A DNA stretch of 64,000 nt from Arma custos. Taxonomy: Eukaryota > Arthropoda > Insecta > Hemiptera > Pentatomidae. The stretch lies in contig CM073765.1 of assembly GCA_037127475.1 (NCBI GenBank), positions 49,171,680-49,235,679 of the forward strand, in the 5' to 3' direction. A program made the position numbers and the translations under genes. Below the pieces are notes generated by a model. That model saw nothing but the letters and a program-made list of their open reading frames with translations. It did no database searches and was not told where the DNA came from. Below, piece after piece: positions 12,043 to 22,910 of the stretch (the stretch's first letter is position 1; each line of letters starts with the position of its first letter).

Positions 12043-13254
12043 CTACCTCCGAACTGGGGGGGCCCCCCTCACGAAATTCCCACCTCTTACCTCATGCTCC
12101 CTCACTGTCAATGTGCTGCGCTCGGATCTGCTGCTCTCCTCTGCCGAAGACTCTCCACTGGAGTAGTGATCGCTGCTCCGCCGGTGGGTCCGCCTCTTCC
12201 GCCACTCCTGATTGTTGATCTCCATAGGCTCCGGTCTAGGTTCCCTCTTCTGCGGTCTCAGCGTACGTCTCGGGCACTCTCGTGCCACGTGACCCTTTCT
12301 GCCATATTCATAGCAGCGCGTAAGACTGCACTGTGCTGCTACATGGCCGGTTCGGTTACACTCATAGCACCGCCGCTCCGGCCGTTTCCTCCTTTCTTCA
12401 GATCCCCGGCTAGGTCTGTTCGCCGAGGGTCTACTGTTGTGTCTGGGAGGACTCCTGTGGTGTCTCCTGACTTCCGTCCACTCGCCTTCGCACTTCTCTT
12501 GGCGGGCTCTATTTCTATCATGCGCGTCCACCAAATCATGTGCGCATTCTAGGAAACCTCTATCACGCGAGAGAGATCCCGGTCGGTCCAGGTAGTGATT
12601 AAGTTGTACTTTCAGGAGGTCTCGTACAAACTCTAGACGTCGACTGCCTTCTTCCTGGCCCATAGTCTCTATCATCTTTTCTACCACTCTGTTGTACATG
12701 ACGAGTAGTTTTTCTGCGAAGTCCCCCTCCGATTGGCCCTGGCTCCGCCTCACCTTCATCAAGTAAAACACATCCTCCTCCGGTGTCCAGCGTCCTCCGC
12801 CGTATAACTTTTTTGGCCGGCTCTTCAGGATCTCCCACGAATGGGTTGTGTCACCCTGTATCGTATTCAGAATGCGCCGTGAGATACGGCCGACCAATGC
12901 AGCTTCCAATACATGTGCATCTGACTCCATGATGGTTCCACTGGCTTGTTTTGCTGAGATCAATGCCATAATTTGGTCGGCGCCTTTTACGAAATGGTCC
13001 AGATCGCCAACTGTACCCGTGAACGGTTCTAACTGACCAATTACCTCATGGATGAAGCAAGAATTCTGGGTACGTACCTTGACTAATTCGATTTACGCCG
13101 ACATCTTCGCTTCTGTTAGTTGAGCCATTACTTGAGCGTGTTCCTCTGCTGCCTTGGCCAACTGGTACTCGAACTTGGCCCGTTCCTTAGATAACTCTTC
13201 TTTCTCTTTAGCCAACTGGTACTCGAGCCTGGCTAACTCTTCTTTCTCACCCAT
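12043..13254 (-). pseudogene. gag: gag of the Ty3/gypsy element, interrupted by a nonsense codon
   Basis: Reading starts at the ATG at 13254. The first 53 codons are rich in E, K, A and L with a repeated 'EYQLAK' unit and look like a coiled coil. A TAA at 13093-13095 then stops the frame. The same frame stays open beyond it to 12043, giving a 403-codon gag if the stop is ignored. The C-terminal part is basic and holds two CCHC zinc knuckles. The first (CYECNRTGHVAAQC, about residue 201 of the segment beginning at 12969) is intact. The second (CYEYGRKGHVAREC) has Tyr in place of its second Cys. Gag forms the particle that packages the RNA. The stop is explained by a single CAA-to-TAA change. 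A downstream GTG or ATG start at about 12970 could only make a truncated protein. Confidence 0.85.
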
Positions 13255-13301
13255 AATTACTTTTTAGCACTCTTACTAGAGATAACACTAATAAACAGTA
13301 A

Positions 13302-13319
13302 TCCCGGGTTTCGGCACCA
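13302..13319 (-). promoter_or_regulatory. Primer-binding site complementary to tRNA-Phe
   Basis: The plus strand reads TCCCGGGTTTCGGCACCA, the 3' end of eukaryotic tRNA-Phe (acceptor strand TTTCGGC, discriminator A, CCA). On the minus (sense) strand this is an 18-nt perfect primer-binding site starting TGG directly inside the 5' LTR. The terminal A is shared with the LTR edge. Confidence 0.85.
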
Positions 13320-13526
13320 GATAAAATAAGACTGAACACTAACTTTAAAAAAAGGAAGGGTTTCGGGCATAGATTCGACACAGGCTAGGTATCAACTGAC
13401 TTTATTATTCTTTACATCTCATATATATAGTTGTACAATATTTACATAAAAATCAAAACAAATGATTACTTCTTAGCCTAGAACTAGTATTATTAATCCT
13501 CATAGTTTGTTGGTACACACATAACT
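13319..13526 (-). repeat. 5' LTR of the Ty3/gypsy element
   Basis: Identical by eye to 8215-8422. Since the element is on the minus strand, this copy is the 5' LTR. It is followed (downwards) by the primer-binding site and on its outer side by TATATATAATAC, the other half of the split (TA)n target. Confidence 0.95.
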
Positions 13527-14061
13527 TATATATATAATACATCCGTCCGCGGTGCTACAGCCCAGTGTGGACCTTGGCATCCTCTTATTATTATATCGAT
13601 CTTTCAAAAGAACGATGTTATAACTCATGAGAGGTATTTCAACGTTTCTTGTGAGTTAAAAATTTATAAGATGAACTATTTAGTATAGGCTTAAATAGAA
13701 CATTAATAATTCTCTACTATTAAATAATAATCCAATAATAATCACTTGCCTTATCAGCGATTTATAGTTAATAATTGAACAGGATATTACTGCCATCTTG
13801 GTTCAAAATGAGGTTCATAACATCTTAAGGCCAAGTTAATGAATAATTGAAATCAGCATCTTAATCGTGGGCGACCTCAATGCTCAAACTTCTCAGCTTC
13901 TCATCTTAACTACGACGTTTCCCGAATCACAGTCTACAAATTTATTCCTCCATATTCATTTATAATAATAATTATTATTATTATTTATAAATGTTTGGAT
14001 ATTTGATAACATTTTAGATTTCATCGACATTTATTGCGGCCTTTCTTAGAAACCCTATATG

Positions 14062-14117
<56 letters not shown>

Positions 14118-15221
14118 TATGCAATTGTAGATATTAAAAAAAAATATTATTCATTAACAGATCATTTATGTTTAGAATAATCATAGAAAATTGTCTGTTG
14201 TTATTTTTAAATTGTACTAGTGGCAATGTTAACATTTCATTACGAATAAAAGCATTTATTAGAAGTGATTATGTAATTAATAAGATACGGATAGATTTAA
14301 TTTATCATTTTTGGGGTAGTAAATATATTTCTTTTATTAGATATGGTCTGTGTTTGTTTCTTTGATGTATTAGACTGAATTAAATTGAAGAATAGCGGGA
14401 ATTTGCAAAGAAATCTCTGATATTAACATAGCGTATGATTTATTAACTTGAATAACATGCGAGATATTTTTTCTTAAATACTATTAAATATACATGTAAG
14501 ATAAGATAAAAATTAATAATAACTTCTACAAGAATAACTTAAGACTAAACATGCAACTTAGCGATCTAATGAACAAAAGTAATTTAAGACAAAAAAAGAA
14601 AAAAAATGATTAACATGAATGGGAGCGATAATTAACAATAACAGAAATGCTCCATGCTAGCATAATGGCCAAAGATATAATAACAACAAAATGGACTTGA
14701 ACGTTATAATGAAGATTTCAATAAGGCGCGAAGATGTGCGAATTATTATTATCTTCGACAGTGATCACGGCATGAAGGAGGAATGAGTATGATATCATTA
14801 ATTAACTTGAACTGTCCGGTTGGTACCATGTAATACGTTGATCATCAGGAGAAGAATGAGTTGATGATTTGAGGCCTTATGATAATGAAATGGGACTCAC
14901 AATTTGTCTGATGTATACCCAATTATCATCTCAGCATAGCTTCTGGCGAGTGACAAGCTTTAAGATCTCTGGACGTTCTCATAGGAATAGCGGCTTGAAA
15001 GCGGAGTGATAAGCGGCAGTGTGCGATGGTCGTTGATCCGAGTTCAGTCAGTCAGGCAGCGAGTGACGGACTCATAGCGTCTCTCTCCCCTCTCCTTCGT
15101 TTTGACGGTAAAGTATATTAATAAAGCCTAGTATCTTAGAGGCAAGGATCGTTTCGTTCCATCTGGCGGGTAGTATAGGTCCGCGGCTAAACAGTGTTTA
15201 TTTAATATGTACGTAAATATT
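13527..15221. other. AT-rich, apart from one (TA)n
   Basis: Nothing recognised. The 14990-15080 part is less AT-rich (GTCAGTCAGGCAGCGAGTGA) and resembles LTR or 5' UTR sequence but has no partner. Confidence 0.4.
14062..14113. repeat. (TA)n microsatellite
   Basis: Uninterrupted TA repeat of about 52 bp. Confidence 0.95.
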
Positions 15222-15340
15222 GATTTTAGGATGCCAGATTAATCATTTGTAGATAATTACACAACTTATTATTTATTTAAATGTCCTAACTTCCTTTAAA
15301 TTGGTTTCTTTTCCAGAGGTTGGGTTTGTGTACATGGGGT
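15222..15340 (+). repeat. Short interspersed repeat H, copy 1
   Basis: TTTTAGGATGCCAGATTAAT, TTATTATTTATTTAAATGTC and GGTTTCTTTTCCAGAGG-like blocks match 52420-52540 in the same orientation. Nature unknown. Confidence 0.5.
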
Positions 15341-15874
15341 CTTGCTACCTTCCTGAGTCACCTAGTTCTTATAACCGTAAATTTTCATAAATAGTTTATT
15401 TTTGATTATTAATGATACATAACACATTATTATCTTTTGAAAAAATAAAGCAGGCTTTGATTATTCCGGTACCTATACAAAACATTAAGAACATAACAAG
15501 ACTACAATGACCACATTTTTATGTTACTATTTTAATCACATTTTATGTATACTATTTTCATTGCTAGAGAAAAATATAAAATCTCCTTGTTCCTCAAACT
15601 CCAACAATTTCCATCAAATTGTATTAAAATAAGAAAATAACTTCCGATATTAATTGATTTCATCATCATTGAAAGCCATTGAAAGCCGAACGTATTCATT
15701 TAGAAATAAAGCGAGTTTAATTGAAAAAAATTAAACGTTAATTCTAGCGATACCTTCAACTTTTAATGAAACCATTGAAACAAGTGTATGTTTGCCTTCG
15801 TTACATAGTTTTATTTATTTGTTAATATCTTTTAACTATAGTTGATAGTGGAATAAAAAAATAAAATTTTGCAC

Positions 15875-16163
15875 TTCAGGTTCAAGCCTGGAAGATCATT
15901 GAGTTCAGTACCTGGTAGAGACTACTTCTATGACAACGAATGTGTAGGTGATATAGCCGAGATTATGATTGACGGCCAGATTTCTCCTATTTAAGGATTC
16001 CCGCTCAATAGAGAGTGGACGAGCTCCAGGAGGTTCAGCAGATCCCTTAAGTACATACCTGGCTCTTATCAGACTGAATAAATAATCTGCTATGGCTGGA
16101 TTTGATCCTTTGACCTACAGGTCAACAATTCAGTGCTCTACTCTTTTAGCTAATGCATCCCCT
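15875..16163 (-). repeat. tRNA-derived SINE, family A
   Basis: Minus-strand copy: CAGTACCTGGTAGAGACTAC, TTGACGGCCAGATTTCTCC, GAGCTCCAGGAGGTTCAGCA and the tRNA head ATTCAGTGCTCTACTC. Diverged but full length. Confidence 0.75.
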
Positions 16164-16267
16164 TTTATAATCTGATGTATTTTTTTTTTTATTCGTTTTC
16201 GAGTGTTTTCAAATATTTTAACAAAGATTTCCTTTTAAGGAAGTTTCATTTTTTTTTTAATTGTTAT

Positions 16268-16505
16268 AAATCATTTCGGAATTTTTTTTTCAAGGAGTTT
16301 CCACTATTAGTGGGTTTCCTTAACCTACTGATTCAATGGCTTCCTTCCATAGTGTCCTATCCTAGGTCCATTATTCCCGTAGAGCAATCATGGATTCCTC
16401 CACTTCTTTATCCCGGGTCCTCCTTGGTCTTCCTCGTCTTCTCAATTCCCCAACTTTCCATTGGTGGACCACTTTGGGTAGTCTTCCTATACTATACTAT
16501 CACCC
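16268..16505 (-). mobile_element. LINE 3' end (family E), minus strand
   Basis: Minus-strand frame: GRLPKVVHQWKVGELRRRGR, then PRRTRDKEVEESMIALRE and, after a stop, LWKEAIESVG. This is the C-terminal 'G-R-P-R...R-D-x-V' region of an endonuclease-RT LINE. The end CACTAATAGTGGAAACTCCT plus poly(A) matches the LINE at 57673-58030, so both are the same family. It is 5' truncated. The right side runs into the family-B SINE at 16505. Confidence 0.75.
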
Positions 16506-16985
16506 ATGGTGTTAGCATAGAAACTTTCTATGCCTAAAGCCTGGTTTACATTGGTGTAATTAGTAGTAGAGTTCACTAGCACACTTTTTTCTGAAATACT
16601 CTACTATGCTCATTTTGGTAGAATAACTGTATTCACGTTTACTAGTAATTTGAAGCTAGAAAGACACATCCTCTGCTAAAACCAAACTTGTATTTGTTTA
16701 CGTTGGTATAGTCAACAAACAAACCAGTAGAGTAGAGCAAGATTGTGGAAGTAGCACAACCTGTTTACATTATTCTAGTAGGGAAATAATAAGCACTCTA
16801 CCACCGAACTCAACTATTATAACCATACCAAATACCAATGTAAACCAGGCTTAATGTAGTGGGTTCGTTACCCGGCAGTTGCCTTTGGTTATGCCATCTT
16901 CCGGATGGGACATAAAATGTGGGTTCCGAGCCTGTGCGGTGTCCGGTACGCGTTAAAGATCCCTAACCTATATATACCTAGATAT
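16505..16985 (+). repeat. SINE family B interrupted by a MITE
   Basis: Head GGTGTTAGCATAGAAACTTT, CTATGCCTAA at 16509-16537, then the MITE (16538-16851), then GTGGGTTCGTTACCCGG and GCGTTAAAGATCCCTAACC. Removing the MITE and one TAA restores a head like that at 5152. Confidence 0.7.
16538..16851. mobile_element. 314 bp MITE with TAA target duplication
   Basis: Terminal inverted repeats AGCCTGGTTTACATTGGT (16538) and ACCAATGTAAACCAGGCT (to 16851) match over 18 bp. TAA stands at 16535-16537 and 16852-16854. A 3 bp TWA duplication is characteristic of PIF/Harbinger. No ORF. It sits inside a family-B SINE, which is continuous when the MITE is removed. Confidence 0.8.
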
Positions 16986-17967
16986 ATTGTTTCTAATAAA
17001 TGTTTTCTTATAATTAGAGAAATAATTCGTATCCCTTTCCGGATCCTTTTCTTCCACTTACTATTTTTACGGTGCACCAAAAATTATTTAATGATAAAAA
17101 ATCAGCCCTGGTGTCTTGGAGAAAATCGGATTTTTTAGTAGATTTTACGTATTCTGAAAAGTTGATATGTATTCTTCGAGGGATATTTATATACTTATAA
17201 ACATATAAGTATATATGCGTTAGAGCACCAATAGGGAAAATCGTGGCGATAGATATTGACAAAGCTCTCTAGATACTTCAAAGACTATAATATCCGCTTT
17301 GATCTACACTACAGCGATCTGCGCTACGGTTATGGCGAGATTTATGTTATTTGTACAGCTACATAGCCGTTGGAGTCAATGTTGTGGAAGTATAATATCT
17401 AAAATTAATCATTTTGCCAAAATTATATTTACCTTATCATGAAATATTGAGTAATATATTGGGTCAATTAATATATTCTATAATAAAATATGTAACTTTA
17501 TAACATAAAATAAGAAAAGATATATAATTAATATTAAAAAAATATTTTTTTTTCAAATTTTACATTGTAATTAAAAGGAATCAATGCCGCTCATTTGTTT
17601 AATGGGATTTATAATAAGTAACTCCATATTACATAACACAGGCCAACAATAAAAAAAACTTTTGTACTGAAAAGTATTTATTACTATAGTTTTTAGGGTG
17701 CTGAATCCAAATATGATATTAAAAAAGCTGTATCACCCATAATTTCTTCCATTAAATTAAGCGATTTTTGAATAATTGATCAGCTTTAATATTTAAAATC
17801 AATAACTGAAAAACTAGGCCTATTGGTGTGGATGAAGTTGGTAGCACTGCTGAAACACATTTGCTGGCCAAAAAAGGTTGATTATTTTTTCTGTTAACAG
17901 TTGATGTTTTGTTTACTGTCAAGCTAACCTCACTTTGACGTTTCCTGTGCCTGTGCTCAGTACAATG
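16986..17967. other. Unannotated
   Basis: Positions 17690-17755 (GGGTGCTGAATCCAAATATG, ATCACCCATAATTTC) are an inverted, diverged match to the end of the CYICGE repeat at 18300-18380. The remainder is AT-rich. Confidence 0.4.
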
Positions 17968-18411
17968 TCTAATCGCGGTTGTAAAAAACTCTGCTGACAG
18001 TTTTTGTTATATTTGTGGTGAGTTGTGAATTCGTGATTAAAAAACACCAAAGAAACATTACAAACTTTGTCCAAAAGGTTTATCTATCATACTTTGGAAC
18101 TAAACTTTGTGATCAGGATAAATCTTGGGCCCCGCATAAGGTATGTTGACAAGTGAAACCTGGATTAGCACATTATATCACAGTTTTAAGTAGCCACTGT
18201 AAATACAAACCATACTTATGATGTAACGTAGTGTTTTATGAATTCCCACGTATACCGTAAGGGGTTTAGATAGGGGTTTATACTATATAATAAAAAGCAT
18301 ATTACGGGAAAACTATGGGTCATACAAAAAAACTGAGGTCAGATTTAGATTCAGCACATAAAAAATCTATAAAAATCAACTATTAAAGTTAAAAAAGTTT
18401 TCAAAAAATGT
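17968..18411 (+). pseudogene. CYICGE zinc-finger element, copy 1
   Basis: From ATG at about 17968 the reading gives MSNRGCK, then (after a one-base shift in an A-run) SADSFCYICGE, IKKHQRNITNFVQK, VYLSYF and KLCDQDKSWAPHKVC. This is the N-terminus of a hypothetical protein family common in arthropod genomes, with a C-x-x-C pair and the phrase D-Q-D-K-x-W-A-P-H-x-V-C. Function is unknown and its copy number suggests spread with transposons. Frames are broken after that point. A second copy is inverted at 21410-21790. The stretch 18290-18411 is shared too. Confidence 0.6.
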
Positions 18412-19017
18412 TTTTTATTGGCCTGTGCAATTGTTTAAATAATGGTTTTAACAAATAGATAATTCATTCAAGTGTTTGTGTGAAGATGGTTTACCACTCA
18501 CCTAGCGAAATCAAGTAGAAAGAGATTTTCCTGTTACAATATCTTCCTGATTTATTTTAGTAACAAAATAAAATTAAAAAATTTCGGCATATAACTGTTT
18601 CAAATTCAATATTTTTAAGACAAATTCAACCTTAACCTAAACGGGGGTGGAGTTAGCTCTGCCTTACTATATATATTTATATATTATATAAACATATTAT
18701 ATTATAATATATTTATATTATATAACTAATATATTTATAATAATTTGTTAAATAGGGTGTTCGATCTACTGGATTTCGATACATATGTTCATGGTATTTT
18801 ATTGTGAAACAGCTGTTTGAAACTGTACGAACAAAATTTCATTCCAATGCATGATTGAGAAGTCAGTTGCCAACTGATTCATGGAACGCTGTAGTGATTG
18901 CTTTCAAAGTTCAAACTCTATAAAGCTGTTCAATAATAATGAATTTAAATACATAGCATTCTGCTGTTTTAATTTTTACGGTCAGATTACTGTTTAACGA
19001 TATCTGATACATAATTT
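18412..19017. other. AT-rich, nothing recognised
   Basis: Contains an ATATTATA-rich stretch at 18665-18750. No repeat partner seen. Confidence 0.5.
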
Positions 19018-19739
19018 ATTTCAAATTTTATTAAGTTTGGTTTTAATTTCTACGTTACGATGCTTCTTACAATGCTCAGTTTATTTCTTTTTATTCACTC
19101 AAGTTTGTTAATTAAGACAATCACAATTTGATTGGTATGAAAATAGTTTACTCTAATTTATGTTGATTTCCATCAAAGTTCCCAACTATCAAATTTCATT
19201 TTGTATTTTCCGTCATAGCGACACAGCCTACTTGATATAACAGCTGTTATAATTAAAGGCACAGGGGAGGCTGCAGTTTTAATGTACGGTTATGAATTGC
19301 CCAAATAATATTGTGCGTTAAGTAAACTGCAACTAATCCCAAGAAAGATATAAAGAAACACAATGTAAAGGCTTTAAATGCTATTTCTTTTGTTATTTCA
19401 ATTGAGGGAATGTTTTTTTAGAAATTGTTGTAATTATATAATAAATTTAAACATGTATTGTAATATAAATGTAAACAAAAATAAATCTTTTGTTTTTTCA
19501 GATGAACACAATTCAGTCTTTATATCCGAGGGCATAAAAATATTGTATTCATATGTTTGTTTGAGATATACAATTTTTCTCTTTCTGTATATGTTATAAT
19601 GAAAACAGTACATATTTTTACGACTTTTTTTTTAAACTCTTTATTGTATTCATCAATAACAATTTTCTAATATTTCACAAAATATATATTCCTTTTTTTA
19701 TATAATTGTTTTCTATATACGCGTTTTAGTTGATTATGT
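19018..19739 (+). repeat. Interspersed repeat F, copy 1 (~720 bp)
   Basis: Shares long blocks with the reverse complement of 39848-40495, such as CACAGGGGAGGCTGCAGTTT, TTTAATGTACGGTTATGAAT and CAATTAAGACAATCACAA-type segments, and the end ATATACGCGTTTTAGTTGAT. An AT-rich 73-codon ORF (19378-19599) lies inside but is not conserved in the other copy. The class of element is unknown. Confidence 0.75.
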
Positions 19740-20544
19740 ATTGGTCCAATCTCTGCTTAAAAACCTTAACGCAATCTTCCCTTCTACTTCTCGGTCTCCC
19801 CCTGACACATGCATTCATATTAGCTTAATTTTAATATGCATGTGTCCAGTTTTTGTTCCTCCTGTCTTCAAGTAAGCCTCCTTTCCTCACAGTCTTTTCT
19901 AGTTCTTTCCTCTGTTATCTTTATCTTTATAAGTTTTCATTTCTTTCTTTGACACGAAATCCACTGGTATGCCTAAGTATCTTGCTCTCCTGTCCCTTAG
20001 AAACTGATTTCATATTTCTTAACAGTAGAATTGATTAATCAATTAATAATTGAAGCATCTTTGGGATATCGATTTTATTTTAAGAAATTTTGTGAGTTAA
20101 TATTAGAATTTTAAGATCCTATTTGCGATTCCCTGAAAAGTAAAGAAGATTTTGTTAATTACCATTAAGGATGAACATTTCAAATTCAAAGTGTATAAGC
20201 TACTTAATGAAAATTTATAAAAATGTTCTGTTATAACGTGGCTACTTTGGCATTGCGTGTCATTTAGGCTTAGGAAGACAGAGCACTTAAGAGCCACTCT
20301 GGCTTTTCCCTGTGTACCTTCTCCTGAAGGCTAATGAACCGAAGTACCACGAAGTAGTGTTAGCGGTCCGTGGTCATCAAAGCAGAAAAGGGTTAATCTC
20401 TTTAAAATATCTAACACTATTATATTTAAAAAATGAGCAAAAACCGCAAAAAAAGAGATTTAAAATAATAATTACGAGTATTTGCAATAATTCCAAAGTA
20501 ATAATAGAGTTTATAAAAATAATTACCATTTCTTCAATTTTAAT
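19740..20544. other. Unannotated
   Basis: Small frames only. GAAGTACCACGAAGTAGTGT near 20340 is less AT-rich but unrecognised. Confidence 0.4.
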
Positions 20545-21290
20545 ATTTCAAAGGACTGTAAATATTTTAATCCTATTTAATATTTACCAATACTTAATAA
20601 TCCCTTAGCAGAGCATTCTCTAAGCTTCCCGTTCGGCTTCTTAAAAAAAAAAGCCTCGCTTGTTCAAAAAAAATGTTTAGTTATTTCAAATCAAAGAAGA
20701 AACTTGACATTGTCCTAGGATATTCTCCTAATTTTAAGGCATTACGGGAAAAAAATTGCTAAATCAACTTGTGAAATTATTAAATATGAAGGAGAAGGTC
20801 CTTGACCTACGCACTGTGCGGCGATGGTTAGAAAAAGTTAGTAGTGGAGATACGACGTTGGAAAGGAAGATGGGCTCCATGGGGACATTATATTGATATT
20901 GATTGAACATAATGAGGTTCTGCAGGAAGCTGTTGAGTCAAATCCATCCGAAAGTACTCGCGAAATTGCCAGGGAGGTGGTGTGTCGAAAAATACTGTTA
21001 ATCGCCTTCTGCACTCCATTGGGAAGGGGAAGGTGCTGTAAACTGGTCCTCGTCTTCACACTTTCGGTCGATCTAAATAAAAGTTTAAAGAGCTTCGTGG
21101 GTTTGAACTCATTTTTCATCCACCATATAGTCCAGGCCTCGCACTAACGGTTACTACTTGCTTCGATCGAAGTTGAAATAGGGTCAAAGAGTTCTTTGAC
21201 AGCCATCCCAAGGAATGATGTCAGCGAGTGATCGAGAAATTGACTAGCAGGTGACTAATGACGGTAGATAACAATGGACTATTCTTTGAG
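20545..21290 (+). mobile_element. Deleted mariner, second copy
   Basis: The 5' part follows the MITE at 38604 (shared CAGAGCATTCTCTAAGCTT-like segment and LRTVRRWLEKVSSGDTTLE, EVLQEAVESNPSESTREIAR). It jumps to HPPYSPGLAL and, near 21190, EFFDSHPKE and ending MTVDNNGLFFE. Those are the mariner segments at and after the second catalytic block. The middle of the transposase, with the first catalytic Asp, is missing. Several frameshifts. Confidence 0.75.
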
Positions 21291-21409
21291 TATTAGTTGT
21301 TTTGTATTTTATTTTAATTAAAATCAAATCACTTCACATCAACAACCCAAGCATACTCATTAACAAGAAACAGCAGCCTCACTGCAAGACGATCAACAAC
21401 AATTTTTTT

Positions 21410-21790
21410 GAAAACTTTTTTAACTTTAATAGTTGATCTTTATAGATTTTTATGTGCTGAATCTAAATATGGCCTTAGTTTTTTTTTTTATCACCCATAG
21501 TTTTCCAGCAATATGCTTTGTATTATATAGTATAAACCCCTATCTAAACCCGTATACGGTATACGGGGGAAGTAATGAAACATTATGTTACATCATAACC
21601 ATGGTTTGTATTTACAGTGGCTACTTAAAACAGTCACTTGTCACACATATCTTATGCGGGGCCCAACATTTATACTGATCACCATGTTTAGTTCCGAAGT
21701 ATGATAGATAAACCTTTTTGGCAAAGTCTGTAATGCTTTTTTGTGTTTTTTAATCATAAACTCACCACAAATATAACAAAAACTTAAATT
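21410..21790 (-). pseudogene. CYICGE zinc-finger element, copy 2 (inverted)
   Basis: The minus strand from 21790 gives FCYICGEFMIKKHKK and, after a frame change, FAKKVYLSYFGTKHGDQYK, WAPHKIC. It then follows copy 1 through the region of the shared TTTAGATAGGGGTTTATACT to GTTAAAAAAGTTTTC. It is collinear with 18000-18411 except for small indels (a ~20 bp gap near 21633). Decayed and non-coding. Confidence 0.6.
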
Positions 21791-22427
21791 TGGGAGATCA
21801 ATTAAAAGATTAAATTTAAATAAAAATGAGATAAAAATGTAAAAAGATTTTAGAGGAGTCAAATTTGATAATAATTTAACACTAGAAATACAGTTCAACT
21901 TTAAGCACGCAATATGCTTTTGCAACATTCACAGCCTCTCTATTAATTTTATATCAACATATGATCTATGACTTTCTGATCACAACTTTACAATATTATT
22001 TATATACAAACTACATACAAAACCCATTTTTGAAAAATTTGCACTTAAAGCATCTAGGAACTAACTAGGCATCGATATATGCAATAGACGTGCACTAAAC
22101 GTTTTTCATCTGAATGTTACTGATAAGGTTACCATGGTAAAAGCTGTGAGAGAAGAATCGGGGAGGTTATTCCTATTAGTGTATTGTTATTTAGTTAAAA
22201 GAAAACAGTTTTGGTAAAGGTGTGTGAAATGTTAACTTTAAATGTTTCTTTTTTACAGGTAAGACTGTACTGAATAATGAGTTTTTAAATCAGTTACAAG
22301 AAATTATTGTAATAAAAATAAATTTACTTTATTTACAGAGAGAAACTCAGTTTAGTTTTATTTTGACACAATAAACTGAGCATTAGAATCAATCATCATT
22401 ATATATTTTTTTCTTATTTTTTAAAAG
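21791..22427. other. AT-rich, nothing recognised
   Basis: No ORF or repeat could be supported. Confidence 0.5.
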
Positions 22428-22910
22428 ATATTAACAATGACGTGTCAAGATGATATCAAGCCATGATATGATCATATGACCTTCCTAACCCGACCCACTC
22501 ACCTGAGAATAATGTAGAAAGGGAAAACTATGCAAATATTTAATTTTCCTTTTGCCCTAGTTCTCCGGAGCGTGAAGAGGAAGAGAGTTTATCGAAAAAA
22601 GACTTCATTTTGAATAGAATCCTTCCCCATCCCATAACTCATGATATAGCACCATAAATAATTAGCAACTCAGTTGAATAGGTTTTTATAAAGTTTCTGA
22701 TTTGATTTTTGTTCAGTATTTAATGAACTATCGTTGTAATTAAAATAATATTCTGATTCCTTATTTACCCCTTTTCCAATACTCGCTTTTCGTATTTATC
22801 TATCAATCTCCGTAAGAGGTCAAGAAAAACAAATCTCACATTAATTTGCATTTAATTTTTTCTAGTAAAAACATGTTTCGGTTGGCACTATATACGAGAG
22901 GATGAAACCA
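22428..22910 (+). repeat. Interspersed repeat G, copy 1 (~480 bp)
   Basis: Begins near ATGACGTGTCAAGATGATAT and shares long blocks with 29536-30060, e.g. CCTTCCTAACCCGACCCACT, CTCCGGAGCGTGAAGAGGAA and TTTTGAATAGAATCCTTCC. No ORF or terminal repeat found. Element type unknown. Confidence 0.75.

Larger units (their letters stand above)
8215..13526 (-). mobile_element. Ty3/gypsy LTR retrotransposon, near full length (5312 bp)
   Basis: Two 208 bp direct LTRs (8215-8422 and 13319-13526, offset 5104) look identical by eye and bracket gag, protease, reverse transcriptase, RNase H and integrase, all on the minus strand. In sense orientation the LTR starts AGTTATGTG and ends TTATCT. A tRNA-Phe primer-binding site follows the 5' LTR (13302-13319) and a polypurine tract AAGGGGGG precedes the 3' LTR (8423-8430). 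TATA flanks both sides, so it inserted into a (TA)n array with a probable 4 bp TATA duplication. This resembles the AGT-type LTR ends and TATA target choice of the Drosophila 17.6/297/gypsy group. No env ORF lies between integrase and the 3' LTR. Order gag-PR-RT-RH-IN places it in Ty3/gypsy rather than Ty1/copia. Identical LTRs imply a recent insertion, but the coding region is broken in several places. Confidence 0.95.

Noticed and set aside
8571..12969. Plus-strand and alternative-frame ORFs over the LTR element
   Set aside because: They are shadows of gag and pol. Codon patterns and motifs are only in the minus-strand frames described.
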